DNA of 36,922 nucleotides from Candidatus Aminicenantota bacterium. GTDB lineage: Bacteria; Acidobacteriota; Aminicenantia; UBA2199. The position numbers were made by a program, and so were the translations under genes. The stretch is taken from the NCBI GenBank assembly GCA_026393775.1, contig JAPKZM010000269.1, positions 1 through 36,922 on the forward strand. Direction: 5' to 3'. Each line of letters begins with the position of its first letter. Within the stretch, counting starts at the first letter, position 1. Positions 1 through 8,258 of this stretch are shown here, in pieces. The notes under the pieces are model-generated. The model did not search any database. It saw nothing but the letters and a program-made list of their open reading frames with translations, and had not been told where the DNA came from.

Positions 1-1016
1 CTCAAGGCGGCGGCGCCGGTATGGGGGCGCGGGGAGTAGATGAAGGAAAAAACCGATTCGTACTGCACGCGCTCAAGCAGCGACAAGGTCAGTCTGAAAT
101 CGCGTTCAGTTTCGCCCGGAAAGCCGACGATGAAGTCTGAACTGAATTTCATTTCCGGCATGGCGGAGCGGAAAGCGTGGATGATGCGGAGATAGTGATT
201 CCGGGAATAGGTGCGTTGCATTCTTTTTAGGATCCGCGTCGAGCCCGACTGAGCCGGAAAATGTATATGGCGGGCGATGTTGCGGTTTTCCGCCATGACC
301 CTGATCAGCTCCCGGTCATGATAGCCGGGATACGACGTGATGAAGCGGATCCAGTTTATCCCGACCCGGCTGGCCAGGATCTCCAGCAGGTCGGCGAATG
401 TCCGGCCGCTGGCTGGCTCGCGCCAATGGTTGACGTTCTGCCCGAGCAAAACGATTTCCTTGAAACCCTCCCGGTCCAGGGATTCGGCTTCACGAAGTAT
501 GGCGGCCATGGGGCGGTATTTCTCCCGTCCGCGGGTGAACGGCACGACGCAGTAAGAACAGAAATTGTCGCAGCCTTCCATGATCGACACGTAAGCGGTG
601 ACGCTGCTGCTGCGGGCGGACGGCGCGGGGACCAGTTCCTGCCAGCGGCGGCTGAAGGCAACGGCGGTTTGGGCGCGGGCACCGGCCTGGAGTTCGTCGA
701 TGATTTCAGCGATGCGGTGATACTGGTGCGTCCCGACCACGTAGTCCGCCCTGACTTTTTTTTTGAAAATATTGTCTTTTTCCAACTGGGCCACGCAGCC
801 GGCGACGATGATTTTCTTGGCGGCCTGGAACTGGCCGATATAGGAAAAAATCTTTTCCTGCGGTTTTTCGCGCACGGCGCAGCTGTTGACGATAATGACG
901 TCGGCCGCCGTCTCGCATTCGCTGGGCTCGAGTCCCTTGCACTCCAGCAAGTGATGGATTTTTTCCGAATCGTTGACATTCATCTGGCAGCCGAATGTCT
1001 TGATGAAAAAGGTCAT
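1..1016 (-). CDS. miaB: tRNA-2-methylthio-N6-dimethylallyladenosine synthase MiaB (C-terminus cut by window edge)
   Basis: Radical-SAM methylthiotransferase that adds a methylthio group to i6A37 in tRNAs. I translated it by hand because it runs off the left edge. The N-terminal UPF0004 domain starts with TFGCQMN (Cys10) and has NSCAVRE and AGCVAQLE, giving the three cysteines of the auxiliary 4Fe-4S cluster. The radical-SAM motif CDNFCSYC (Cys149, 153, 156) is followed by PFTRGRE, then LLGQNVN, FITSYP and SDFIVGFPGET, all typical of MiaB. About 338 residues are present; the C-terminal TRAM domain lies outside the window. The ATG (1016-1014) overlaps the recN stop as ATGA, so translation is probably coupled to recN. 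The NVN motif favours MiaB over MtaB or RimO. Confidence 0.93.
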   Translation of the reverse strand, partial: MTFFIKTFGCQMNVNDSEKIHHLLECKGLEPSECETAADVIIVNSCAVREKPQEKIFSYIGQFQAAKKIIVAGCVAQLEKDNIFKKKVRADYVVGTHQYHRIAEIIDELQAGARAQTAVAFSRRWQELVPAPSARSSSVTAYVSIMEGCDNFCSYCVVPFTRGREKYRPMAAILREAESLDREGFKEIVLLGQNVNHWREPASGRTFADLLEILASRVGINWIRFITSYPGYHDRELIRVMAENRNIARHIHFPAQSGSTRILKRMQRTYSRNHYLRIIHAFRSAMPEMKFSSDFIVGFPGETERDFRLTLSLLERVQYESVFSFIYSPRPHTGAAAL

Positions 1017-2635
1017 GAACGGGATTTGCCAAGGAGAAGTTCGGCGGCTTTCAGCACGTCGGCATTGATGGCGCTCCCGGCCATCAGCCGGGCGATTTCC
1101 CTGACCCGGTCGCCGTCTTCCAGGGGCATGGCCGTACTGAAGGTCTGGTTGTTTTTGAATTCCTTGCTGATCAGGAAATGGCGGTCGGCAAAGCGGGCGA
1201 TCTGGGGCAAATGGGAGATGCTGATCACCTGGTTCTGCTCGGAGATTCTGCGCAGTTTTTTGCCGACGAATTCGGCGGTTTTGCCGCCGATGCCGGAATC
1301 GATTTCGTCAAAAATGAAGGTGGTCCCCGACTCGTCGCTGCTGATCGATTTCAGCACCAGCATCAGGCGCGACAGTTCGCCGCCCGAGGCCACGTCCTTA
1401 AGCCGACCCGGGGCCTGGCCGGGGTTGGAGCTGAAGTAAAATTCGATTTTGTCGGGCCCGGTTTCGCTGATGTTTTCCGCGCTGGGCTCGTTTTCGTCGA
1501 TGCGTACCTCGAAGCAGGCTTTCGCCATTTCCAGGAAAGCCAGTTCCTTGACGATCATGGCGCTCAGTTTCTCGGCATTTTTCTTCCGGCTTTGCCGCAG
1601 CCGCTCCAGCAGGGCTTTGTACTCCGCCAGTTCGCGGACCATCTCCTTCTCGACATCGCCCAGGGAAAAATTAAGGTTGAGCAATTCGTCCCTTTCCTGG
1701 CGCATGTGCTCGTATTTTTCCAGCAAGGACTCCAGGTTGAGCTTGTGCTTGGCCTTGAGTTTTTCCAGCCGGGACAATTTCTCGGAAATTTCATTCAGTT
1801 CGGCTTCGTTGTAGTCGACTTTTCCGGCCATGGTGCTTAAAAATCCCGATATTTCGGGCAGTAAGTTGAAGAAGCGATCGATTTCGTTTTTTAAATGGTC
1901 GAATTCCGGGAACAACGATTGCAAATAGGCGGCGGCAGGGAGGTCGCGGGCCAGCAGGTTGTAAACCGATTCGTCTTTCTGGTAAAAATCCTGGACAAGA
2001 GTGTCCGATTTTTCCAGGATCGATTCGGCCGCGGCGAGAATTTTCAGGCGCTCCTGCCAAAGCGACTCGTCACCTTTTTGCAGGTTGAGGTTTTCGATTT
2101 CCTGCAGTTGAAAATTCAGGTAATCGATCTTTTCCCGGGCCTGCAAGTTTTTCGTCAGCAATTCGTTGCGCTTGGCCTGCAAGCCGCGGATCGTCCTGCA
2201 TTTTTCGGCCAGGGCTTTCAACGAATCGCCGGCTTCAGCGAACTGGTCGAGAAAGACCTGGTGGTTTGCGGTGTTGAGGAGAAAAACGTGGTCTTTCTGG
2301 CCGTAGATGTTCAACAGGGATTCGGCTTTTTCCTTGACTTGGGGAAAGGGGGCGAGTTCGCCGTTGATATAAGTCAGGGACTTGTTTTTGGCGATCTCCC
2401 TCTTCAACACGAACTCATTGTCCCCCTGGACGAACAGGGCTTCGACGGTCAGCTTGTCCTTGCCGCTGCGCACGATGTTGGCCGGGGTTTTCTTGTTGAT
2501 CAGCAGCATGATCGCGTCGATGAGAATCGATTTCCCGGCGCCGGTTTCTCCGGTCAGGATGTTCAGGTTCGGAGAAAAATCGAGCGCGACTTTCTCCACT
2601 ACCGCCAGGTTCTCGACTTTAAGGTAGGAAAGCAT
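1013..2635 (-). CDS. recN: DNA repair protein RecN (SMC-like ATPase)
   Basis: Cytoplasmic SMC-family ATPase that helps organise DNA ends during double-strand-break repair. It has 540 residues, close to the usual ~550. Visible features are Walker A GETGAGKS (29-36) near the N-terminus, a long Glu/Lys/Leu-rich coiled-coil middle (about 140-380), the ABC signature ASGGELSRLML, and Walker B FIFDEIDSGIGG with the D-E pair intact, followed by the H-loop region ISHLPQIA. The ATG (2635-2633) shares one base with the stop of the upstream protease gene (TGATG). Its own stop overlaps miaB. It therefore lies in the middle of a coupled protease-recN-miaB string. No LexA-type operator was recognised upstream. 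Confidence 0.95.
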   Translation of the reverse strand: MLSYLKVENLAVVEKVALDFSPNLNILTGETGAGKSILIDAIMLLINKKTPANIVRSGKDKLTVEALFVQGDNEFVLKREIAKNKSLTYINGELAPFPQVKEKAESLLNIYGQKDHVFLLNTANHQVFLDQFAEAGDSLKALAEKCRTIRGLQAKRNELLTKNLQAREKIDYLNFQLQEIENLNLQKGDESLWQERLKILAAAESILEKSDTLVQDFYQKDESVYNLLARDLPAAAYLQSLFPEFDHLKNEIDRFFNLLPEISGFLSTMAGKVDYNEAELNEISEKLSRLEKLKAKHKLNLESLLEKYEHMRQERDELLNLNFSLGDVEKEMVRELAEYKALLERLRQSRKKNAEKLSAMIVKELAFLEMAKACFEVRIDENEPSAENISETGPDKIEFYFSSNPGQAPGRLKDVASGGELSRLMLVLKSISSDESGTTFIFDEIDSGIGGKTAEFVGKKLRRISEQNQVISISHLPQIARFADRHFLISKEFKNNQTFSTAMPLEDGDRVREIARLMAGSAINADVLKAAELLLGKSRS

Positions 2636-3951
2636 CAGTCCAGGTTGTACGGGGATAGGAGTGTCTGCAGGTTGATGCGTCCGTAACCCATGTCCGTGTC
2701 GATCCCGGGTTTTTCGCTGGCGTTGACGTCATCGGCTGTGTATTTGATGATGGCCATGATCTGCTGGTTGGTCAGCAGCGGCTTGTAGGCGATGAGCAGC
2801 GCGATGGCCCCGGATACGTGGGCGGCGGCCAGCGATGTTCCGTTGCCCCAGTCGTAGAAGCGCAATTCGGTCGGCCGCGCCGGGTCGAAAGCGGCGCCGT
2901 AAATCCAAACGCCGGGCGCCACCACGTCGATCTGCGGCCCGCGGTTGGAGAAGTCGGCCAGCTTGTCGCTGGCATCACTGGCGCCGACGGCCGTGCACAG
3001 CAGATCGTAGGCGGCAGGGAACTGTACTGCGTCGCTGCCGTCGTCGCCGGCGGCGGCGACCAGGGAACAGCCCTTGTCGAAGGCGTACTGGCAGGCGTCC
3101 TTTAAAATAAAACTGTCGTTGTCGCCGCCCAGGCTCAGGTTCAGCACCTTGGCGCCGTGGTCGGCGGCGTACTTGATGCCGGCGGCGATGGTCAGGTAGT
3201 TGCCGTTGCCCTGGTCGTCCAGGACCTTGACCGGCAGCAGCGAGGCGTTCCAGCCCACCCCGGCGATGCCGATGCCGTTGTTCGTTTCGGCCGCCGCCAG
3301 CGAGGCCACCAGAGTGCCGTGGCCGTTATCGTCCTGGGCGTCGGTGTCGTCGTTGACGAAATCGTAACCGGGGACGATCTTGTTCTTCAAATCCTCATGA
3401 CCCACGGCGATGCCGGTGTCGATGATGGCGATGATGATGCCGCTGCTGCCGGTGCTCCAGGTCCAGCCCTCGGTGGCCTTGATGTCGGCGGCCATGGTGC
3501 CGCGGAGATTCTTTTCCGGGTAAAACACCTGACCGTTGTTGAGCAGGGCGTACTGGTAGGAAAAAAATTGTTCGTTGGGAATCTGGGCATTCATCGATGC
3601 CAGGTAATTGAACGAAACGTCCTGCACCCATTTTTCCGCGGCCAGGCTCTTTTTGAGTTCGGCCAAGTCGGTCCCGGGGGTGGCGTCGAGCAATAGGTAG
3701 CCGGAGTATTTTTCGCGGCGCAGGCTCTGGATTTGCCCTCGATAGCGGCTATAGAGAAACTCATTGGCGGAAGCCGCCGTCCTGCCGTCGCTGGCCAGCT
3801 TGACGACCAACTGCCCGGGCACGAAACAAGCCGGCACCCCGTACGGGGCGATTTCTTTGTTTGGCGAATCCTGGGAATTTCCCGGCCGTTCAGCGGCCCA
3901 AAAAAAGAATATCCCGGCCAAACCCAGCAGGAGAAGGTTTTTTGTTTTCAT
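2635..3951 (-). CDS. Exported subtilisin-like (S8) serine protease with Asp at the oxyanion-hole position
   Basis: Secreted or periplasmic S8 peptidase of 438 residues. The N-terminus (MKTKNLLLLGLAGIFFFWAA) looks like a signal peptide. Residues about 40-130 resemble a fervidolysin-type propeptide (PGQLVVKL). The catalytic domain holds Asp178 (IIDTG), His211 (DNGHGT) and Ser373 (GTSLAAAHVSG). The usual oxyanion Asn of the AAGN motif is Asp303 here (AAAGDDG). Most subtilases have Asn; prohormone convertase PC2 is the known family member with Asp. The enzyme may therefore be active with altered kinetics, or weak. The start has an AGGGG ribosome-binding site. It follows the barrel-like gene by 9 bases and overlaps recN by one base. 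The substrate is unknown. Confidence 0.88.
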   Translation of the reverse strand: MKTKNLLLLGLAGIFFFWAAERPGNSQDSPNKEIAPYGVPACFVPGQLVVKLASDGRTAASANEFLYSRYRGQIQSLRREKYSGYLLLDATPGTDLAELKKSLAAEKWVQDVSFNYLASMNAQIPNEQFFSYQYALLNNGQVFYPEKNLRGTMAADIKATEGWTWSTGSSGIIIAIIDTGIAVGHEDLKNKIVPGYDFVNDDTDAQDDNGHGTLVASLAAAETNNGIGIAGVGWNASLLPVKVLDDQGNGNYLTIAAGIKYAADHGAKVLNLSLGGDNDSFILKDACQYAFDKGCSLVAAAGDDGSDAVQFPAAYDLLCTAVGASDASDKLADFSNRGPQIDVVAPGVWIYGAAFDPARPTELRFYDWGNGTSLAAAHVSGAIALLIAYKPLLTNQQIMAIIKYTADDVNASEKPGIDTDMGYGRINLQTLLSPYNLD

Positions 3952-3960
3952 GGCGAACCC

Positions 3961-4713
3961 CTAAAAGACGTAAACGACAGCCAGAGACAACTCAGTCCGG
4001 GCCAGCAGGCTGGCCTTGAAGGTCAATTCCCAGTTGTCGCCGATTTCTAGCACCGCGCCGGCCAGCGGCCCGATCAGGTTTTTTTGCTTGTAGCTCATTT
4101 CCTGCTGGCCCTGCAGGTCGACGACGGTTTCGGCGGCGATGAATTTTCCGTGCAGCAGATTCAAGCGCGGGCCAAGGAAAAAGGTCAGGCCCGACAATCC
4201 CTGGTAGTGAAGGGTCACATCCAGGGTGATCAGGGTGAAGGCGTTCTCCCCCGTGGCCTGTCCGCTGACCAGGGGAAGCGTCACCTCCCAGGCCTTGTCC
4301 TTTTCCAGGACGAAGACGAATTCCCCCCTGGCTTTCATGAAAAAATCACCGAAAGCGAACGGTTCGGCGGCTAGGGCAATGCCCAGCAGCAAACCCTGGA
4401 ATTTTTGCCGGTCCCAGTTGAGGGAAAGTGGCAGGGCGTTGAAATAAACCGGGTCCTTGGCGAAAGCGAAATGGTAGCCGGCCAGAACTTCCAGCGTGAT
4501 GAAGTCGGAGATGTCCACCTGCAGCGTCAGCCTCGGAGACAGCAAATTGAAACTATTGGCTGTTTTTTGTTCACCGCAAAGAATAGCGATCGAATGATAG
4601 GAAAATTCCAGGCCGGGTGTGAAGGTTAATTCGATCGGCTGCGACGTTGATTCGGCGGCCGGAATGGAGATGAAAGTGGATAGTAAAACTAGTGGCAAGA
4701 ACCAATTTTTCAT
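3961..4713 (-). CDS. Putative outer-membrane beta-barrel protein, function unknown
   Basis: I do not recognise a family. The 250-residue product begins with a clear signal peptide (MKNWFLPLVLLSTFISIPAA, cleavage probably near AES). The rest alternates hydrophobic and polar residues in short stretches, with many Gly/Asn/Asp turns. It ends in ...LSLAVVYVF; a terminal Phe preceded by alternating hydrophobics is the usual C-terminal signal for the Bam machinery. An 8- to 12-strand barrel is a reasonable guess. ATG 4713 has AGGAGA five bases upstream. It is the first gene of the minus-strand group with the S8 protease, recN and miaB, and is divergent from the GT-C-like gene at 4885. Confidence 0.6.
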   Translation of the reverse strand: MKNWFLPLVLLSTFISIPAAESTSQPIELTFTPGLEFSYHSIAILCGEQKTANSFNLLSPRLTLQVDISDFITLEVLAGYHFAFAKDPVYFNALPLSLNWDRQKFQGLLLGIALAAEPFAFGDFFMKARGEFVFVLEKDKAWEVTLPLVSGQATGENAFTLITLDVTLHYQGLSGLTFFLGPRLNLLHGKFIAAETVVDLQGQQEMSYKQKNLIGPLAGAVLEIGDNWELTFKASLLARTELSLAVVYVF

Positions 4714-4742
4714 GGTTTCTCCTGACCCAGCCGAGCTGGATA

Positions 4743-4813
4743 AGAGCCTTAAATAGCAAATTCAAAATTTGTTCTAAAAAACTAACAAATAGTAGAATTT
4801 GCTATAAGGCTCT
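4743..4813. repeat. Long imperfect inverted repeat in a divergent intergenic region
   Basis: Left arm 4743-4763 and right arm 4795-4813 are reverse complements apart from a 2-base bulge (AA at about 4752-4753). They are separated by about 31 AT-rich bases. The left arm also contains a small internal palindrome (4757-4771). The arms include AATAGCAAATTC and GAATTTGCTAT. I recall such words from ends of REP/Y1-transposase-associated repeats, but cannot confirm it here. The element lies between the barrel-like gene and the GT-C-like gene and could be a decayed mobile repeat or a hairpin affecting either promoter. No run of T follows an arm in a way that makes a standard terminator for a known gene. 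Confidence 0.7.
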
Positions 4814-4871
4814 AAAAAAATATACGTGAATTAACCCCAAATGTCAAATGGTTTTCGTTCGAGGAAAATGT

Positions 4872-4877
4872 TATACT
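4872..4877 (+). promoter_or_regulatory. Candidate -10 box directly upstream of the 4885 gene (leaderless start?)
   Basis: TATACT ends seven bases before the ATG at 4885, so transcription would begin at or within one base of the start codon. There is no Shine-Dalgarno sequence close to the ATG; GAGG at 4861 is 20 bases away. No good -35 hexamer is visible. The nitroreductase-like gene at 36268 has the same arrangement. Confidence 0.45.
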
Positions 4878-4884
4878 TTCATCG

Positions 4885-6723
4885 ATGAACAAAAAAATTC
4901 TCCATAATCTGCTGTTGCTGGCAGCCGTTGTTTTTGCCGTCAACCTGATCTTTTTCAGCTACGGCCAATGGTTGGTTTTCCCTTTGCTCGGAGCCGTTGG
5001 CCTGCTGGCGGCGGTGGTTGGCCTGGGTTTTTTCATCGCCTGGAAATTCAGAATTGCCGCTGTCGGGATGTTGGAAGCCGCGGCACTGGGATTGATGGCC
5101 AGCACGGCCTATTTCTACTTGGCTGCTTTTTTTAAAATCCTGAACAGGGTGACCGTATTGACTTTCTTCGCCGGGGCGGCCATCCTTCTGCTTTTCCTGA
5201 TGCTCAACAAGAACCGGCACCGGGAAAGCCTGGCCGGGCTGAAACAGTTCTTCGCCAGGCCGCAGTTTGAATTCGCTATTTTTGTTTTTCCCATGTTCTA
5301 CGCCGCGTTGCCGCCCTCTTTTTACGACTCGCTGGTCTATCACCTGGGAATTCCCAATTTATACTTGCAAAGCGGCGGTTTCGTCGCCACGCCGCAGTTC
5401 ATGTTCGCCAACACGTTCATCTATTACGAGATTGCCATGATTCCCGGCGTGTTCCTCGGAGATCTCGTGCCGCGCCTCTTCCATTTTTTGCTGGGCGCGC
5501 TTTTTGTTTTGGCCGTCGCCGATGAGGCCGTTGAAAATTGGGGCGTCAAGAAGCGCTGGCTCCTGCTTTTGGCGATCGTTTCGCTGCCCATGACCCTGTT
5601 CCTGCTGGTTACCTGCAAGAATGACCTGTGCAGCGCCATTTTCATTTTTTTGGCCATCAAGCAGCACCAGCGGCAAAATTTCAAGTTATCGGCCGTTTTC
5701 TGGGGTTTCGCCGTGGGGGTCAAGTATTTCAACCTGCTGCCGCTGGCGCTTTTCCTGCTCTTGACCATCAAGCCATGGAAGAAAGGCGACCTGAAAAAAT
5801 TGGCGCTCACGGCCCTGATCGTTTTTCTGGTCGTCTCTCCCCTGCTGGTAAAAAATTACCGCTTTATTGGCAATCCTTTTTTTCCATTTTTCCAGAAAAC
5901 ATTCCCGGCCGCTTTCTGGGACGGGGAGCGACAAACTCGGTTGCAGGCCGAGGTGGGACAAATCGTTCATTCGCCTGGCGATTTTTTCAAATTGCCCTAT
6001 AGCTTGTCTTTTTATTCCTATGGCTACGGAGGATTGGTCGGGCCGATTTTTTTAATTTTCCTGCCTTTCCTGCTCCTGCACCCTTTGGTTCAAAAAAAAT
6101 GGCTGTTGTGGTCTTTGTTGCTGCTGGCCATTGCCCCTTTCTTTACGGCCAGTATTCGTTTCATCTACGTGGTTTTCGTCCTGCTGGCGATTTTTTCCCT
6201 GCAGGCATACGAAGCAATAGGCGGCGCGATCGCCAAACTGATTTTTTATCTGCTCATCGTGATTAATTTTGTCATGGGCTTTGCGCTGCTGGAAAAATTT
6301 TATCTGGCGCACACCATGCTGAGCGGAAAATTTTCCAGCCAGCAGTACCGGGAATATTTTTTCCCGGCTTTCCCGGTGTTTGCTTACATCAACGCGAACG
6401 CTCCGCCCGGGGCAAGGATCTTGATTGCCGGGGAAGCGCGCAATTATTATCTGAAAAGGCCGTACCAGGTTTCTTCGGCCATAGATTATTGCATTTTAAG
6501 AAAATACCTGGAACCCAGCTCGAGCGTTGGCGAATTTGTAACGGCCATGCACAAGGAGGGATTCTCCTATCTGGTGGTGAACGCCGGTGAATTGCGACGC
6601 TTGCAGAAAAATTACGCGATTTTGAGCGCGGGGGAACAGGAGAAGCTGTTTTATTTCCTCAATTCCTTGACGCCGATTTTCCGCCAAGGATCTGTCTGCC
6701 TTTATAAAATCGGCGATCGTTAG
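4885..6723 (+). CDS. Polytopic GT-C-like membrane protein (putative glycosyltransferase)
   Basis: Integral membrane protein of 612 residues with about 11-13 hydrophobic segments and a soluble C-terminal part (about 490-612). After the first helices comes a loop with SFYDSLVYHLG (Asp148, His153). An acidic residue in an early external loop is the usual place for the catalytic or metal site of GT-C enzymes, which use polyprenyl-phosphate sugars. The protein fits the broad PMT/ArnT/DUF2079-like group, but I cannot name donor or acceptor. It is the only plus-strand gene between the divergent region and the glycan operon. It converges with the next gene, the two stop codons overlapping at 6720-6723. 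No Shine-Dalgarno sequence precedes the ATG; see the -10 box at 4872. Confidence 0.65.
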   Translation: MNKKILHNLLLLAAVVFAVNLIFFSYGQWLVFPLLGAVGLLAAVVGLGFFIAWKFRIAAVGMLEAAALGLMASTAYFYLAAFFKILNRVTVLTFFAGAAILLLFLMLNKNRHRESLAGLKQFFARPQFEFAIFVFPMFYAALPPSFYDSLVYHLGIPNLYLQSGGFVATPQFMFANTFIYYEIAMIPGVFLGDLVPRLFHFLLGALFVLAVADEAVENWGVKKRWLLLLAIVSLPMTLFLLVTCKNDLCSAIFIFLAIKQHQRQNFKLSAVFWGFAVGVKYFNLLPLALFLLLTIKPWKKGDLKKLALTALIVFLVVSPLLVKNYRFIGNPFFPFFQKTFPAAFWDGERQTRLQAEVGQIVHSPGDFFKLPYSLSFYSYGYGGLVGPIFLIFLPFLLLHPLVQKKWLLWSLLLLAIAPFFTASIRFIYVVFVLLAIFSLQAYEAIGGAIAKLIFYLLIVINFVMGFALLEKFYLAHTMLSGKFSSQQYREYFFPAFPVFAYINANAPPGARILIAGEARNYYLKRPYQVSSAIDYCILRKYLEPSSSVGEFVTAMHKEGFSYLVVNAGELRRLQKNYAILSAGEQEKLFYFLNSLTPIFRQGSVCLYKIGDR

Positions 6724-8258
6724 GGAGAGGTGAATTCCAGGCGGTACAAACGGAAGCCGCCGGGAAGCCTGGATACAAGGGCCGAACGCATGCTGGCGCG
6801 GAACCGGGAATATTCACCCTCCGGGATGTGATGGAAAGCTAGAAGATTTTTCAACGCATCATTCATCTCGACGATTTCGCCGAGCGCATAAATCGGCTGC
6901 CCCATGGCGGCGTTTTTTTTGAGCCGGGCTTGGATCTCGGCAAGGGAGTGTCCCTTACCCAGCAGCCAATCGAGGATGAGCACTTCGCGCCAGGCAAAAT
7001 AGGGAAGATAGATTTTTCCGAATGCGTAACCCGGGGGATTCCCGGTGATCAGGATTTGCCCCCGTTCCGGAACTTGCTTTTGAATACCTATAGCGACCTG
7101 GTAGTTGATGTTATTGTTGATGTCGTTCAAGGGCATGATGCCGTAAGAAAAATTGATCCATAGAAGAGCGCCGGCCAGAAAAGCGCCGATAATGTTGGCG
7201 ATAAACGGCTTCAGGTCGCCCAGGGCGGTGATGGCGATCAGCAGCAGGGGGACCATGATATGAATTTTGTATTCGATGTTTCCCGTATCCCAGAATGAAA
7301 AAAAAAGGAAATAGGGCGCGAACCAGAAGAACATGGCCCATTTGAATGTTCTCCCAACCGGCTGGGCCGCCGGCTTGCATGCCACGGCCAGCAAGGCCAG
7401 AAAACCGGCCGATATCAACCATGTCCAAATCCCGGCTTGGGTGAGCAATGCGTGCTGCAGACCGCTCAGTGAAGAAATGAATGTCGTCAATCCCGGTGGG
7501 TGAAAGGACGTGAGGCGATAACCGGAATAGATATCGGGACCGAAAAAAATATTGTAGAGGATGCGGAAAATGGGCTTGTGGGAAAGGGCGGCATACGTAC
7601 CGTAAAAGATCAGTCCGAACGATAAATAGGCTAGGAGAAATTGCAGGTAACGGCGCCAGGATGAATGCTTTTGCAGTAGATAGAAAAATACGGTCCCGAC
7701 GATCAGTCCATTGGTCAAATGGAATCCGGCCGCCAGGACGAAGCACAATGCGGAAAGAGCCAGAGTAGAAGCCCTGGTTTCCCGGAAAACAAGCAGGTAC
7801 AAGCCGGCCAGCGTGAAAAAAACTCCCGGCATATGGACTTCGGCATCGACCGCGTATAACCAGAAAGAGTATGAGAAAGCGACAACCGCCACGCCGAACA
7901 GGCGCAGAGCCGGAGTCAAGCCGATTTTTTTCAGCATCCGCCCCACCAGCCCAAGGTTCAGGATGGCGAACAGCATCGAAAAAAGTTGCAGGTGAAAGAA
8001 TTCAAGGACCCGGTAATGAAAAAGGGCTTCCAGGACGCGGTAGATCAGGTAGTTAGCCGGGAAATAAAGCAGATGATGGATCTGGGTCACGCCCAGCCAG
8101 TCATGCTTGATCAATGCATAACGCAGGAAGTGGCTGAACACGGTGCCGTCAAAACTATAGTTGACCGGCAAAAAGCTGAAATAGAGCAGGGCGCTGGTGA
8201 TCAGGAACAAGGAAATTGGCCAGCCGGAAAAATAGGACGAGCAGGCGAATTTTTTCAT
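6720..8258 (-). CDS. Polytopic GT-C-like membrane protein, last gene of the glycan operon
   Basis: 512 residues with roughly 11 hydrophobic segments. An early loop carries SFDGTVF (Asp37), and residues about 135-140 carry AVDAEVH, recalling the AxxAEVY-type motif of DUF2723/GT-C proteins. A soluble tail of about 130 residues follows. The likely role is sugar transfer from a lipid-linked donor on the outer face of the inner membrane, but donor and acceptor are unknown. The ATG (8258-8256) overlaps the stop of the alkaline-phosphatase-like gene as ATGA, and no separate Shine-Dalgarno sequence is seen, which supports coupling. Its stop overlaps that of the convergent gene ending at 6723, leaving no room for a terminator between them. 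Confidence 0.62.
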   Translation of the reverse strand: MKKFACSSYFSGWPISLFLITSALLYFSFLPVNYSFDGTVFSHFLRYALIKHDWLGVTQIHHLLYFPANYLIYRVLEALFHYRVLEFFHLQLFSMLFAILNLGLVGRMLKKIGLTPALRLFGVAVVAFSYSFWLYAVDAEVHMPGVFFTLAGLYLLVFRETRASTLALSALCFVLAAGFHLTNGLIVGTVFFYLLQKHSSWRRYLQFLLAYLSFGLIFYGTYAALSHKPIFRILYNIFFGPDIYSGYRLTSFHPPGLTTFISSLSGLQHALLTQAGIWTWLISAGFLALLAVACKPAAQPVGRTFKWAMFFWFAPYFLFFSFWDTGNIEYKIHIMVPLLLIAITALGDLKPFIANIIGAFLAGALLWINFSYGIMPLNDINNNINYQVAIGIQKQVPERGQILITGNPPGYAFGKIYLPYFAWREVLILDWLLGKGHSLAEIQARLKKNAAMGQPIYALGEIVEMNDALKNLLAFHHIPEGEYSRFRASMRSALVSRLPGGFRLYRLEFTSP

